Shown here: in pieces, positions 11,118 to 21,394 of the stretch
How positions within the stretch are numbered: the stretch's first letter is position 1
How the letters are laid out: each line of letters begins with the position of its first letter
NCBI GenBank assembly: GCA_963575745.1
Contig: CAUYUJ010015517.1
Location: forward strand, 169,068-233,067
Length of the DNA: 64,000 nt
Origin: Prorocentrum cordatum
Lineage: Eukaryota; Sar; Dinophyceae; Prorocentrales; Prorocentraceae
Reading direction: 5' to 3'
Program-made: the position numbers and the translations under genes
The notes under the pieces: model-generated
Databases searched by the model: none
What the model was told of the DNA's origin: nothing
The model's input: only the letters and a program-made list of their open reading frames with translations

Positions 11118-11548
11118 CTCATTTCCGCGCTTCCGCTCGTTCCGAATCGTGCTCTCGCTACAACGCTGGCGTCATTCTTTCGAGCGCCATGCCATCGCAT
11201 GGTTTTCGGTCCTTCCAAATAGGCCCCGACATCTAGGCAATGGGCCCCCCAAGAAACCATCGGAAGTGCTTACACATTCGGTGCCGATTATTTGTTTTGT
11301 GGGGCCGCGGAAGCCCCCCCCACTTTGGAGCGTCGCCACGCCATGCTATCTCAGGCTACGTGTCCTCCGAATCGTGCTCCCGCTGCAGCGCTGGCGTCAT
11401 TATTTCCAGCGCCATGCCACGGCATGGTTTTCGGTCCTCCCAAAAAAGCCCAAAATCTAGAAAATGACCCCACGAAACGATCATCGCAAGTGATTCCACA
11501 TTCGGTGCCGATTCGTTGATGTTTGTTGGGCCGCAGAAGCCCCGCTAT
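11118..11548 (+). repeat. Direct tandem duplication, ~230-bp unit
   Basis: 11118-11318 and 11350-11548 match at high identity. Shared blocks are TCCGAATCGTGCTC, CGCTGGCGTCATT, AGCGCCATGCCA, GCATGGTTTTCGGTCC, ATTCGGTGCCGATT and GCAGAAGCCCC or GCGGAAGCCCC. No coding frame is conserved between them. Confidence 0.75.
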
Positions 11549-11674
11549 GCCATGTAATGCTATGCCCTGCTACGACATCCGACTGCGCGAATAGAGAAGA
11601 GATCTACGATCAACGCCATGGTGAGGGATGGGAGCGGGTAGGACGTCAGATATGACGCGAGCGCACCTAGCTTG

Positions 11675-11770
11675 TCCTCCTACTCCTCCTCTTCCTCCTC
11701 CTCCTCCCTCCTCCATCTCCTCCTCCTTTCTCCTCCTCCTCCTCCTCCTCCTCCTCCTCCCTCTGCCGCT
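11675..11770. repeat. CTC trinucleotide array
   Basis: CTC/CTT pyrimidine array. The sequence around it (11549-12020) has no supported gene. Confidence 0.8.
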
Positions 11771-12021
11771 CCCTCGTGCCCCTCGCCTCCACCCCACTGG
11801 CGCCCCGAGAGGCCCCCGCCTTCCACCCGCTCTCTCTCTCTCTCTCACTCGCCCCGCCCGCCGCGAGAACCAGACCTCCAACGTGTGGACAGGAACAGGA
11901 CGCAATGATTGCACCGTTGCTCAGGGGCCCTCGCCAGGGCCTGGGACCGTCAGGAGCGGCTCGAGAGAACGACCCGGCCCTGGGGACAGGGCCGGGGCGT
12001 CCGGGGGTTCCAGCGGCGGTA

Positions 12022-12279
12022 GCGGCGGTTGTGGCGACGACGACGACGACGACAACGAAGGCGGCGACGGCGACAACGGCGCCGACAGCGGCGGCGGCGA
12101 CGACAACGGCGGCGATGAAAACGACGGCGACGATAGCGCCGACACCGACGGTTTCGGCGGCGACGGCAACGGCGGCGGCGCCGGCGGCGGTGACGACACC
12201 GACGACAAAGACGATGACGACGACATCGACGACGAAAGCAAAGCCACGGTGGCGACAACGAACGACGATGACGACGACC

Positions 12280-12346
<67 letters not shown>

Positions 12347-12350
12347 CATC

Positions 12351-12381
<31 letters not shown>

Positions 12382-12548
12382 ACTACGACGACGACGGGGG
12401 CGGCGGCGACGACGACGACGGCGACTGCGACGGTGGGGGCGACGATGACGGCGGCAACGGCGCCGACAGCGGCGACAGCGGCGGGAGCGACGGCGACGAC
12501 ATCGAGAACGACTGCGGCGACGGCAACGACGACGACGACGACAACGAC
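12022..12548 (+). repeat. GAC/GGC trinucleotide array
   Basis: More than 500 bp of GAC mixed with GGC, GGT and AAC. One plus-strand frame gives a long Asp/Gly-rich peptide, but all six frames are essentially open and the flanks show no start or domain, so I call it a repeat. Confidence 0.8.
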
Positions 12549-12594
12549 TGGGCATCGCCTGACAGATTCATACAGTCGGGGCCTTGACCTAAGG

Positions 12595-12765
12595 AGCCCT
12601 AAATAAGGAACGAGGCCCCTTTTTCCACAAGTTGACCTTCGATTTCCGATCGAAAACATAAAGGGAAACCTGAGGCAAGCTGCGACACACTAAGTTAAGG
12701 AACGCGGAGCCCCTCCCCAACGAAAAGGGTTCCATCTTCAGGGCCCCGACTGTACCCCCACTGGC
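12595..12765 (+). repeat. Interspersed repeat family 2, first copy
   Basis: It matches 43615-43790 in the same orientation. Both hold AAGGAACGAGGCCCCTTTT, GTTGA-CTTCGA-TTCC, GAAACCTGAGGC or GAAACTTGGGGC, and GCGGAGCCCCTCCCC or ACGGAGCCCCTCCCC. There is no coding capacity. Confidence 0.75.
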
Positions 12766-13574
12766 ATGGCCTTGGCCCCAATGGCCGACCTTCCCCCCAG
12801 GCGGAAGTATCCTGGGGCCCACACACACACACCTGGGCGGGGTGACCTGCCGGGGCTGAGATGCCATGGCTCGGTGTGGATGGGGATCAGTTGCAGCAAG
12901 CTCGCGTCGTGTCGACCCCGCGGCTGTGTCCTTACACCGCGGGGATCGCTCAACCTTGAACGACCGACCGTTCCCGAAACTTCACATCGTTCCACGTCCA
13001 GCGATTCCGGGCCGCTGGCGGCGTTCAGCGTGGGACGCCGGCGGCGGGGCCGACGCCGGTCGAGACGACGCGAGCCCACCGTACCCAGACTTCCAACGTC
13101 TTGTTTTTTTGTCATCACGTTTTTGTTTTTCCAGAGGTGGGGCAGCCCCTGGCTATATCATATAATGATATCGTCGATACGTCGACCCGCAAAGGTCTGG
13201 ACCCACTACCAGGGACCAGTCTTTCATCCTGAATCGTTTTTTGGCAGTCCTGAGACCCGGTAGGGGCCCCTGGAGGCCGAAAATACGGAAGAACCTCCAG
13301 TCGTGATTTCTTCATCATTTGACGGGGTCTGGCCACATGGCCCGATGGCGATGGGGATCGCTTCGTTGAAGGATGCTGAACAGCGCCCCCTGCCGCGACG
13401 GAGGTCCCCGGAAGCCTTCCGGTCCACCTTCAGGCCACCCTGCGCCGTCCTCCCAGCCGCGGGTGGCTCGGAGGCCTGCGCGGCACTAGCCTCGCCTGGC
13501 GCCGCCGGAGGGGGGGGGTCGAGGCTCGAGGATACAGTCGGAGCGTTGACCCAGACTCACCTGCCCTCGCTCAC
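12766..13574. other. No supported gene
   Basis: Unique GC-rich sequence between repeat family 2 and the retroelement cluster. Open frames exist but none looks protein-like over its length. Confidence 0.35.
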
Positions 13575-13775
13575 TCTCTGACCCCAGCAGCACGCATGAG
13601 ACGATTGCTGAGGTGCCTGAGCGGTCTTGGTCTGTCACAAAGAAACACACGCCCCCTCACTGTTACCCTTAAATAAAAGCCTCCCTTTTCTTCCGCTCTC
13701 CGCGGACTCTTCGTTGGGCAATTCCGCACAGCTGCGCTTAGGGGGGTCGCTTGCCCCCCCAGCTCAGCTGCCTGC
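13575..13775 (-). repeat. ~190-bp direct repeat A at the 3' end of the recombinase element
   Basis: It shares CCCCAGCAGCACGCATGAGA, CGATTGCTGAGGTGCCTGA, TCTGTCACAAAGAAACAC, CTCCGCGGACTCTTCG and GGCAATTCCGC with 16374-16570 in the same orientation. On the minus strand it follows directly after the recombinase reading frame, as a shared 3' terminal sequence or LTR-like repeat would. Confidence 0.8.
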
Positions 13776-13787
13776 TTGGGGGAAAAT

Positions 13788-14745
13788 TCAAGCTACTGCA
13801 TTCGTGACTGCAGCATCACCGGTCTCCGTACCACTGTCAGAATTCACGGCTCTATCGAACAAGACCTGTTGTTCGACTGTGTCGATGTCACTATATCTGA
13901 GAAGCTGCGATGATTTCCTCTGGCCTGCTGCCGATATGGCACCCAGAGGCTCGCCCTGACTTGCCAATTCAGTCGCTCTCCCTGCCCGGAACGACTTTAG
14001 GGGAAAGGCAGCTGCTCCGGGCACCAATGCCAGGGTGAGAAATCGCCGCAAACTGTTGACAAAGACGCCACTGCTGAAATCAAACAATCTCTGACCACAA
14101 ACTCTGCTCTGCAAGAACGCTCCTGTCCTGCGCACAGGGCTCAAGCATTCGCCGGTAAGAGTACACGAACATCTTCTGGCTAGATGGGTGCCGGCTGGAC
14201 GGTGCTTCCGTCGCCGGAGAAGCAGGTGCAATGCTCCGTCTGCAATTCAGACCGAAGAATGCCTCCCTGCCGGCAACGCACCTTCCTCCCTTGCAGCTCC
14301 AGCTTCCAGCGGGATTCCCTCTGACTGAACCCTCAAGAGAAACGCCCAACTGATGATCAGCTCCTGGAAGCCATCTTGCACGTTCGCTGCGTCAGCAAGC
14401 TGTACTACTTTGCTCAGGATTGGCGATGCGAGCAGTTGCGAGACTCTGGCTGGCCCACCCGTGAACCGCAGAGCTGTCTGACTCACTCCTGCTAGGGTCT
14501 ACTTCACCTCCTCGCCATGCCATGAGGCGCCCAGGCACGCGTGGGCGCAAATCCAACGCACGCACCCGACATAATTGCGGGCCGTTTGCCCCGACCGGAA
14601 AATTACCAGAAACTCGCGCGCCTGGGCCTCTGAGCGCGGTGGTAGAGTAGCGCGAGCTGGAAGCCCCTGAAACTGCCAAGGCGCGCCAGGCACGGAGGGC
14701 ACTTGAGACACTTGCTAGCGATGCTCTAGACGACTCCATTTTGAA
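13788..14745 (-). pseudogene. Tyrosine recombinase (DIRS/Crypton type), decayed
   Basis: Reading the minus strand from 14745 downward, fragments in more than one frame line up with a tyrosine recombinase. An N-terminal DNA-binding part (about 14711-14530) has FRSGQTARNYVGCVRWICAH. Next comes an arm-1 region (about 14350-14300) with ISWAFLLRVQSEGIPLE, where the first catalytic Arg would sit. The C-terminal box (about 14010-13890) has KSFRAGRATELASQG followed by AAGQRKSSQLLRYSDID. The family expects HxxR, a Trp or His in the GRW box and a Tyr. Here His is Lys, Trp is Arg, and Arg and Tyr remain. The frame breaks and lost residues indicate an inactive copy. The assignment rests on motif order and not on a search. 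Confidence 0.72.
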
Positions 14746-14876
14746 GAGCTTCGATCTCTCTTGGAGCGCGCTGAAGGGATTTCCTCAATGTCCCCTCCCA
14801 ACCTTCAAATTATTGATCACCTCCATGGGCCTCGCCCCCTGGCCCAGGTTTCTGATGCCCATGCCCTAAAGCTCCG

Positions 14877-15708
14877 CTAGAACATGGTTCCAGCACTACC
14901 TGCGGTGATATAACCAACAAAAATCTCAACAGATGACGTCGCTGGCCGGGCCTGCTCTCCGAGTTGGCTCAGCTGCACCAGTGGTTGCACCAGTGACGCA
15001 CGGGCCAGCGGGCGTTCCAATGCAGCCTGAAGCACCGGCGAGTCCGCGACTTCTTTGAGCTCGGCGGCTGCGCCCAGATGACCGATGCGAAAGAAACCGC
15101 ACGATGTCAGCATGAGCCCTAGACGCCGGCGTAGATGGCGCGGTAGCGGCGGCGACTAATTTCTTCAAGCACGTCTGACCATGCGTTCACCGCGCAGAGG
15201 AAAAACCGTTCTTGAACCCTTTCAACTCGCCCCGCAAGTCCGCGCGCATTATGTCCAGGGTATCAGTCCCTCTGACGTCCAAGAGCCATTTCTGCTTCAA
15301 CAACCTGGCAAATATTACTGCGCGGGGGCGCGGCGAAAGTCTCCAGAGGGACGCATCCGCCACAAGGCGGCCAATTCCCGTGACTGCCAGAATCTGCCTC
15401 GCCACCTTCAATTGACCCAAGGACTACAACAATGGGAACAAACGAAGATGGTCGCGTCGCACGAGCGCAGCAATGACTTGGTCCCTCAGGGCGAACGCCC
15501 TAGCACATTCATGTGGACAGTCAACCCGCGGTGTGATGTGTTTGGACCTTTTGGGGAGTAAGACACGTGCCGCGCGAAGTTGTGTGGTAGACCACTTCGC
15601 TTCTCCAGCCGGCACTGCACTGTGTTCTTGGCTGCCCTTGGGCATCTCTGGCTGCTCAGAACACCACCGCGAATGCACAAGAAAACAGCTCACTGCTGTC
15701 CCCGTCAA
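14877..15708 (-). pseudogene. Unidentified minus-strand ORF region upstream of the recombinase
   Basis: Three successive minus-strand open stretches (15708-15424, 15420-15187 and 15113-14877) occupy the position of a leading ORF between the 5' leader (15745-16345) and the recombinase. Protein-like bits include LKVARQILAVTGIGRLVADA and a Leu/Ala-rich helical stretch at about 15085-14960. They lie in different frames, suggesting decay. By position they could be a gag-like product. I cannot name a family. Confidence 0.4.
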
Positions 15709-15744
15709 TCTGGAGCACTGCGCAAGAGGGGGCGAGCGGGCGGC

Positions 15745-16345
15745 AAGTTTCCGCGCAACACCCTTTGAGCCACCTGGGCCCAGATGGCTACGGACCCCCC
15801 CGTGCAGACCACAAGATGCCTGCTCTCTGTGGGGGTGAGGTCGCCTGCCAACAGGGATCGGGTCAAGACCTCCAGGCGCAACTAGGATGCCGAGAGCACC
15901 CTGCCGACTGGGACTAGGTCAAAGAGCTCCAGGGCCCAAAACAAACGACCACACACCAGCTGCAAGGTGCAGAGCTCTCCACGAGCGGCGCCGACAAGAC
16001 GCCCCACCGCGCCGACGACGGCAAAAGTGCCTCTGGGGGGCGAGGTCAAAAGCTCCAGGGCGATAGCAACGACAGAAGGACCACCTCCTCGCGCCCGCTC
16101 GTCTCTGGAATCCTGTTCTCTGACTGCTCCGCGGCACGCTCCGCCCTGCTGCTTTTGGGGCCAGACGTAAGACGACTGAGGGGTAAAGGAAGATGAGGGG
16201 AGGGAAGCCGGCTCAAGGCGCAAATGGGGACAAGTCACCCCCCCTGGTCAGAGGTCAGGCTCTCCCTGCCCCCGCCCCCCAGTCGCCGTTACGACAGAGT
16301 GTTCGTTGTCAAGCTCATTTGGGCCAGCGCCCAACTAGTTGGGCC
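15745..16345 (-). repeat. Retroelement leader, copy 1
   Basis: This segment is about 90% alike by eye to 43010-43605, in the same orientation. Both begin on the minus strand just inside the perfect palindrome CCCAACTAGTTGGG (at about 16327 and 43595) and end near GCAACACCCTTTGAGCCACCT. No frame is conserved, so it looks like an untranslated leader that both element copies keep. Confidence 0.75.
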
Positions 16346-16373
16346 CCCGCCCAAAACCACCTGCGTTCGCTCG

Positions 16374-16570
16374 CTCTCTGACCCCAGCAGCACGCATGAG
16401 ACGATTGCTGAGGTGCCTGAACGGTCTTACTCTGTCACAAAGAAACACGCGCCCCTTCGCCTTTGACCTCAACTAAAAGCCTCTCTTTTCTCTCGCTCTC
16501 CGCGGACTCTTCGACGGGCAATTCCGCGCAGCTGCGCTTGCGGGGGGTCGCTTGCCCCCGGCGCCGCCGA
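16374..16570 (-). repeat. ~190-bp direct repeat B at the 3' end of the RT-RNase H element
   Basis: Partner of 13575-13775, about 2.8 kb away. On the minus strand it lies about 100 bp downstream of the RNase H stop, the same relation repeat A has to the recombinase. That suggests a common 3' end for two related elements in tandem, or a true LTR pair around the recombinase unit. Confidence 0.8.
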
Positions 16571-16666
16571 CCCCAGCGCTGCCGCAAATGAACCATTTGA
16601 ACAGCGGCCACTGCTTCTATCTGACCGCTCGCAAAAGAAAGAGACAGGAATTACCCCTCTCGTCTG

Positions 16667-17965
16667 TCACAAAATCTCCCAGCCCCATTTGTTCAAGAGC
16701 CACTTGGGCAAGGTCGGCTCTACAAACTTAGCTGAAAACTGATGCATCATGCTATGTTCATTGCGTGATGGGCCATCTGCCACAGTCGCTTTCGATTCCA
16801 CTCTCCCGAATTGGAGAGATATGTCCCGGGATGCCATGTCTAGCCATGTCATTCCTGCGCCAAAATTCAACTCTGGAGCGCGGCCGCTCCCGTTGATCAG
16901 CGCATGGAGTACGCCATCGTTGTCAATGAACTCCATCACCATGGCTTCTGCGATGCCAAAGCTATGATAGCCTAAAACGAAGCCAAGGAACTCTTGGTGA
17001 CCTATCTGGTTGTCTTCTCTGTCCAGCAGTAAAGCCCAGATCTGCTGAGGAACTGTGGCGCGCGACCACAACCAGGCGCAGTGCCCCCCCCCCTGGCTCA
17101 TGGAGCGCTGCCACAGCAGCAATGCGCCGAGATTCCCCCGACGCGTCCGCGAACATCGCGACCCTGCGCCTCCAGGGCACCTCCGCGAACCGGCGATGTG
17201 GAGGGCGCAGGACGAGGTAGTGCTGCCAAAACAGATTTGCTCGCCTCAGCAATGATGGCACGCCCAGGAGAGGCGCGAGGGCCTGCGCAAAGCACGTCTT
17301 AACGCATGCCCTTCCAACCTGGCATCTGGGCGATGTTACTCCTGACCCTCGCCCACCCGCAGTGCGGATAGCTTCGCGCGGTTGCGCGCAGCCAAGTTGA
17401 CGCTGCATTTCGAGGTCCCTGAACCACCACCGCGCCCTGTCCGGAGCTACGGTTGACGACGCGGCCCCATCTTTCAAGCGTGCCTCTACCACAGTTCCCA
17501 AAACGGGTAGCGCGAGAGTGTCGCCCACGTCATTGGCTGCATCTGCAACGATGCCCAACAAACGAAAGACTTCCGTTACCAACCAGCCCCCTGTTATTCC
17601 CACCCCCTCCGCGACACACCAAAGAAATCATCGACGTAACGGCGAACAGGAGCACGGAACTTGACAAGGGCGACGCGTCGGACAAAGCTTCCCTGCCTGC
17701 GCCGCGCTGCGTTCGCAGCTGATGCCCCGAAAAGCACGCCGTAGTGGCGAGCGCGCCGCAAGTTGCCATTCCACATGAACACGAACCAAGAGAATTCCTC
17801 ATGCTCGCGCGCTATTGGAACGCGCCCGTGCGCTTTGGAAACATCGCGCTCCCAGAGCCGAGGTTCCACATGATGACGGAGAAAATGAAGCACTGCCGTA
17901 ACCGACTCTTCAATGCCACCGTGCTCGGCTTTCTCAGGAATGAATGTTGCTTTATTTTGCCCTCC
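16667..17965 (-). pseudogene. Retroelement pol: reverse transcriptase and RNase H, frameshifted
   Basis: On the minus strand, about 17965-17594 reads as the RT fingers and palm: IPEKAEHGGIEESVTAVLHF, then the motif-A block RDVSKAHGRVPIAREHEEFS, then YVDDFFG (motif C) near 17620. After a frame change near 17600, 17603-17130 carries a thumb-like LLGIVADAANDVGDTLALPV and the start of RNase H with MFADASGES. After a second change near 17110, RNase H continues with IGHQEFLGFVLGY, VMEFIDNDGVLHALING and VESKATVADGPSRN. The RT aspartates and the four RNase H acidic residues (D-E-D-D) are all present, so the fold is clear, but two frame changes make the copy inactive as read. The VES-K-A--ADGPSR ending is typical of DIRS and gypsy-like RNase H domains. 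Confidence 0.82.
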
Positions 17966-18073
17966 TTCCGTCCCGCCATCTAGTGGTCTATTGCGCCACC
18001 CTTTTGGGCGCTCTTCCCTCGCGGGGAAACGCCTCGCTAGGGTCTTTGACTGCGCTATGTCAAACGTCGAGAG

Positions 18074-18553
18074 TTAAAAGGGTGCGAGCAATGCCCTTCG
18101 CGAGCGTCCTCCTGGGCAAGTTGCATGAAGTCGTCGTCCCACTCGCTGGGTCGCATCTGGTCTATGATTCTCATGTTCCTTCTCAATGCGCTCCAGCCTC
18201 AATTGGTCTACCCCCGCGGGGTTCCAGGCGGGCTTGCCGCCCGGCTTCGCGCCCGGGCTGCAGCGTGGGAGTTGTCCGATTAATGGGGAACCACACAGAT
18301 CATCCCCATTAAAGATGGCTCCATAATTCAATTCAATAAACAATGAATGAAACAACACATAATTCAATTGCCCGGCAGCTGGAATACTCGAAATATCCGG
18401 CCGTTCTCCGCGAAGTTGATCACGAGCGCAGCGAGCCGCCCGATGTTCAAATTCCCTGAACACCGCCAGGCGGAAGATGTAAATATCTGCTGCTTCGCAC
18501 TCGCACTCACAATCCAGAACTAATCGAACTTTCTCATGGAGAGCGCCGTGCAA
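18074..18553 (-). CDS. Unidentified ORF between gag-like and RT regions
   Basis: A 159-residue minus-strand frame beginning MHGALHEKVRLVLDCECE. It has short protein-like stretches (YIFRLAVFREFEHRAARCAR, VLFHSLFIELNYGAIFNGDD) and then a Pro/Gly/Arg-rich end. It sits where the region preceding the RT of a retroelement polyprotein would be. I do not recognise a family, and the frame may be a decayed part of the same polyprotein. Confidence 0.4.
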   Translation of the reverse strand: MHGALHEKVRLVLDCECECEAADIYIFRLAVFREFEHRAARCARDQLRGERPDISSIPAAGQLNYVLFHSLFIELNYGAIFNGDDLCGSPLIGQLPRCSPGAKPGGKPAWNPAGVDQLRLERIEKEHENHRPDATQRVGRRLHATCPGGRSRRALLAPF

Positions 18554-18739
18554 GGTAACCTCTTCGTCCGGCGCTCCGAGTGCGAAAGCGATATGCTCCG
18601 GGACTGAGAGCCCCTTGGGGGCACCGAGGCCCCTGGGAACAGAAGGATTCTCAGGGTCAGCCAGTAACTCTATCTGTATAGGTGAAGCAATAACGCCTCC
18701 ACTGCTACTGCCTGAATCGTCTGACTCTTCAGAAGATAG

Positions 18740-19243
18740 TCACCGTGCATCGCCCTCGCCTTCCTTCTTCTTGCTGCTCTTGAAGTCGAAGAACTGCTTG
18801 AGCTTGTTGCTCGCGTGCCCCTCGCCCTCTACCCACTGCCAGATCGTTTTCTCGCCCCCTTTCTTCCCGCCGCCGCCTTTGCCGCCCTTCGAGTCGGCTT
18901 GCTGCTTCTGCCACCAAGCGTGCTGCTGCTTCGCCTGGTTGAGCTGCTGCTGGTGCTGCGCGAGGGTTTTGCTGGCCTGCTCTGCCCTCTGTTGGATGGC
19001 GTCGGCCGCCGCGCGCTGCTTCGCCATGGCTGACTCAAGGGGCTCTGGCAAGGAGGCTGCAAGTCCTGATGGCGATGAGGGCCCGCGCGCAGATCTCAGG
19101 CCCGCCTGCGCGAGAGCAGCATCCAAGCGCAAGGTGGCCGCTTCCAGAATATTCTTGTCAATGGAGCGGAACGCCGGAACGCCTTCTGGATGTCCAACTG
19201 TGGCTCCGACATGGGCGCTCTCTTTGCCAACTGCCTCCTGCAT
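18740..19243 (-). CDS. Gag-like coiled-coil protein of the retroelement
   Basis: A 167-residue minus-strand ORF starting MQEAVGKESAHVGATVGH. Residues about 70-125 are rich in Ala, Gln, Lys and Glu in a heptad-like arrangement (AIQQRAEQASKTLAQHQQQL), predicting a coiled coil. This is followed by a Gly/Lys-rich basic stretch (SKGGKGGGGKKGGEK) and WQWVEGEGHASNKLKQFFDF. Coiled coil followed by a basic nucleic-acid-binding stretch, upstream of RT in the same orientation, suits a gag-like product. There is no zinc knuckle. The function is an inference from position and composition. Confidence 0.5.
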   Translation of the reverse strand: MQEAVGKESAHVGATVGHPEGVPAFRSIDKNILEAATLRLDAALAQAGLRSARGPSSPSGLAASLPEPLESAMAKQRAAADAIQQRAEQASKTLAQHQQQLNQAKQQHAWWQKQQADSKGGKGGGGKKGGEKTIWQWVEGEGHASNKLKQFFDFKSSKKKEGEGDAR

Positions 19244-19269
19244 AGGTCATCGTATAAGATGGCTAAGAA

Positions 19270-19306
19270 CCCAGAGATCCTGGGTCATGATTTTTTCAAT
19301 CCGCTC
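19270..19306 (+). repeat. 37-bp exact repeat, copy 1
   Basis: CCCAGAGATCCTGGGTCATG followed by ATTTTTTCAATCCGCTC. The identical 37 bp occurs on the opposite strand at 42107-42143. The first 15 bp are nearly palindromic. Here it lies just upstream of the gag-like start, whereas the other copy lies at the downstream end of a partial element, so its orientation relative to the retroelement differs. Confidence 0.85.
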
Positions 19307-19311
19307 TCCAT

Positions 19312-19480
19312 GAATTGATTTATGGTGAACGAATTGATTTTGAGTGGATGGATTGATTTTTTTCAAGGCGGATTGATTTTTGGTGTTATGGATTGATTTT
19401 TTGCATGATGGATTGATTTTTTGTCAGATGGATTGATTTTTTGTAAAATGGATTGATTTTTGGGTTTCTTCCATGGATTG
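19312..19480 (+). repeat. TGGATTGATTTTT tandem array
   Basis: Eight or so copies of an AT-rich 20-25 bp unit with the core ATGGATTGATTTTTTG. It abuts the 37-bp repeat and precedes the satellite array. Confidence 0.85.
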
Positions 19481-19544
19481 ATCACCATGGCGTCTTCGGG
19501 TGGCCCACTCTCGGCATGGTCACCCAGCGCACCCGCGCGCCCAC

Positions 19545-20710
19545 AATAGGAAACTTTCACCGTTTCCCCATATATTATATCATGCCGGGCTCAAAATTTT
19601 GGGGATACCATATTGGTTTTCACAATTCAGTCTTCGGGTGACCCACCCTGGGGCCCCATGGGTCACCCATTGCAATGCGCACGCATGCGCGCGCACTTGA
19701 GGCCCAGAATACAAATCAAACAATTGGTTTTCACCATGCAGTTCTCGGGTGACCATTGGGGTGGGTCGCTCAACGCGCGCGCGCGACAGGAAATTCCTGT
19801 TGTTTCACAGATCGTCGTCTCCTGCTGAGATCCACAATACAAGTAAGACCATGGGCTTTCACCATTGAGTTGTCGGAGTGGCTCGTGCCACCCCATGCGC
19901 ATTGCTTCAAGAATTGGGACCCACGCTTGGGTGGGTAGCCCTGCGCGCGCCATAGGAAACTCCGTTTGTTCTACAATCTGCCATCTCATGTTTGGGCCCA
20001 AAATACAAGTGAAACAATTGGTTTTCACCATTGAGTTTTCGGGGTGGGTGGCACGTGTCACCCATTTTTTCATTCTGAATTCATCTCACCGCGGGGCCCA
20101 AAATACGAAACGCTAGATTTTCCCCATACAGTTTTCTGGTGACCCACCCTGGGGTGGGTCACCCAGCGCGCGCGCAATAGAATCACCGAGTGTTTGATAC
20201 TATATCAGCCCATGTTGGGGCCCAGAATATACAAATGAAACAATTGGTTTTCACTATTAAATTTTCGGGGCGGGTGTGCACGTGTCACCCGTCGCTTGTT
20301 TTTCTCTGAATGCAGCATCGTTTGGGGCCCAAAATCTATGACCGAAGCGCCATATGAACCCTCACAATCCAGTTTTCTGGCGACCCACCGTGGGGTGGGT
20401 CACCCAGCGCGCGCGCACTAGGACCCCCCTATCGTTTGAAAACCTATCAGCCCATGTTGGGGCCCAGAATACAAGTGAAACAATTGGTTTTCACCATTGA
20501 GTTTTCGGGGTGACACGTGTCACCCGTGCGTTTTCCTAGTCATTGTGCTACTTGTCCATGTGCCATGTCATGGTGAGGTTCATGATGCCAATGAAACACG
20601 TGGTTTGTATCAGTGGTGCTTCGGGGTAACGAATGCCACCCAGCGTTCTCCTCCATATGATGTCGCGTGCGTGCGCTCCGAACGATATTATGTGTCATAG
20701 CATGTTGGGG
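19545..20710 (+). repeat. Satellite array, ~9 units of 115-140 bp
   Basis: Units share GGGCCCAGAATACAAGTGAA, ACAATTGGTTTTCACCATTG and AGTTTTCGGGGTG, followed by a GACACGTGTCACCC or GGTGACCCACC block, then a GCGCGCGC tract and TAGGAA. Unit starts are near 19590, 19705, 19830, 19985, 20095, 20220, 20325, 20460 and 20580. Embedded perfect inverted repeats include GGTGACCCACC-CTGG-GGTGGGTCACC (about 20139-20164), and the alternating GC runs could form Z-DNA. There is no coding capacity. Confidence 0.85.
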
Positions 20711-20804
20711 CACGGGTGACCCACGCTGGAGCGCGCGCGTCGCCCCGCGCGCGCCATGCACGTGCATACGCACGCGAATGTGCACACATCTAGATCCATG
20801 TGTG

Positions 20805-20930
20805 AATATATATATATATATATATGTATATATATGTGCATACGTATAGCCATAGGTATACAAATATATGATCAGCTATATGTATGTATATGTATATACG
20901 TATGTATACGTATGCATATGATCTGCGCGT
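20805..20930. repeat. TA/TATG simple-sequence tract
   Basis: Alternating TA run followed by GTATATG-type repeats. No feature lies between it and the palindromic motif at 20966. Confidence 0.8.
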
Positions 20931-20961
20931 GTGCGCGGCTGCCCGCGGCAATAATGATACA

Positions 20962-21015
20962 TCCCCGACCTTCGTTTCTTAACCCCGACCTTCGTTTCTC
21001 AACAAACGAAGGTCG
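20962..21015. repeat. CGACCTTCGTTT repeat with inverted copy
   Basis: CCCCGACCTTCGTTTCT occurs twice in tandem, and then AACAAACGAAGGTCGG appears inverted, giving a hairpin of about 15 bp with a short loop. It lies about 280 bp upstream of the first exon candidate. Confidence 0.7.
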
Positions 21016-21297
21016 GTGATGTACCAGAAGGAAGTGGGGATAAGAAGTGAATGTATCCGTGCTCCCTCCCCTGGTTCTGTGTTTTTTGTTCCTCGCGTTC
21101 CTCCCTCCTCGTGGGGTTTAGCACCCCTCCCCCCCGACCCCCGAAACGGTGTCCCTGTCGCGTCCTCGCCGCCCGTCGCCGCGCCTTCGGGTCAAACGCG
21201 ACGGGCCATGCCCCCTCTGGCCAGTTTTCCCCCTGGCGCGCCGCCATGAGCAAAAGTGCCAGGCCGTCCCCTTCCCCCCCCCTCGGGGGGGAAATCG

Positions 21298-21394
21298 ATG
21301 GCCAGGCGCGCCTCGACTGCGAAAGTGGACCCGCAACTGTTGGCGGCAGCCTTGGCGAACAGTCTCGAGCACTGGCCGATGTTGAAAGGCAGCG
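21298..21394 (+). CDS. Orphan gene A, candidate first exon
   Basis: ATG at 21298 begins MARRASTAKVDPQLLAAALA, continuing NSLEHWPMLKGS, to a donor reading G|GTGAGA at 21395. The peptide has the mixed composition of real protein: a basic N-terminus, then an amphipathic Ala/Leu helix. The leftover single base joins in phase to the exon candidate at 21542. No upstream in-frame extension was needed, although a second ATG in another frame lies at 21246. No family was recognised. Confidence 0.55.

Noticed and set aside
12022-12548. Asp/Gly-rich and Val-rich long ORFs on both strands
   Set aside because: All frames are open because the sequence is a GAC/GGC trinucleotide repeat; there are no domains or borders.
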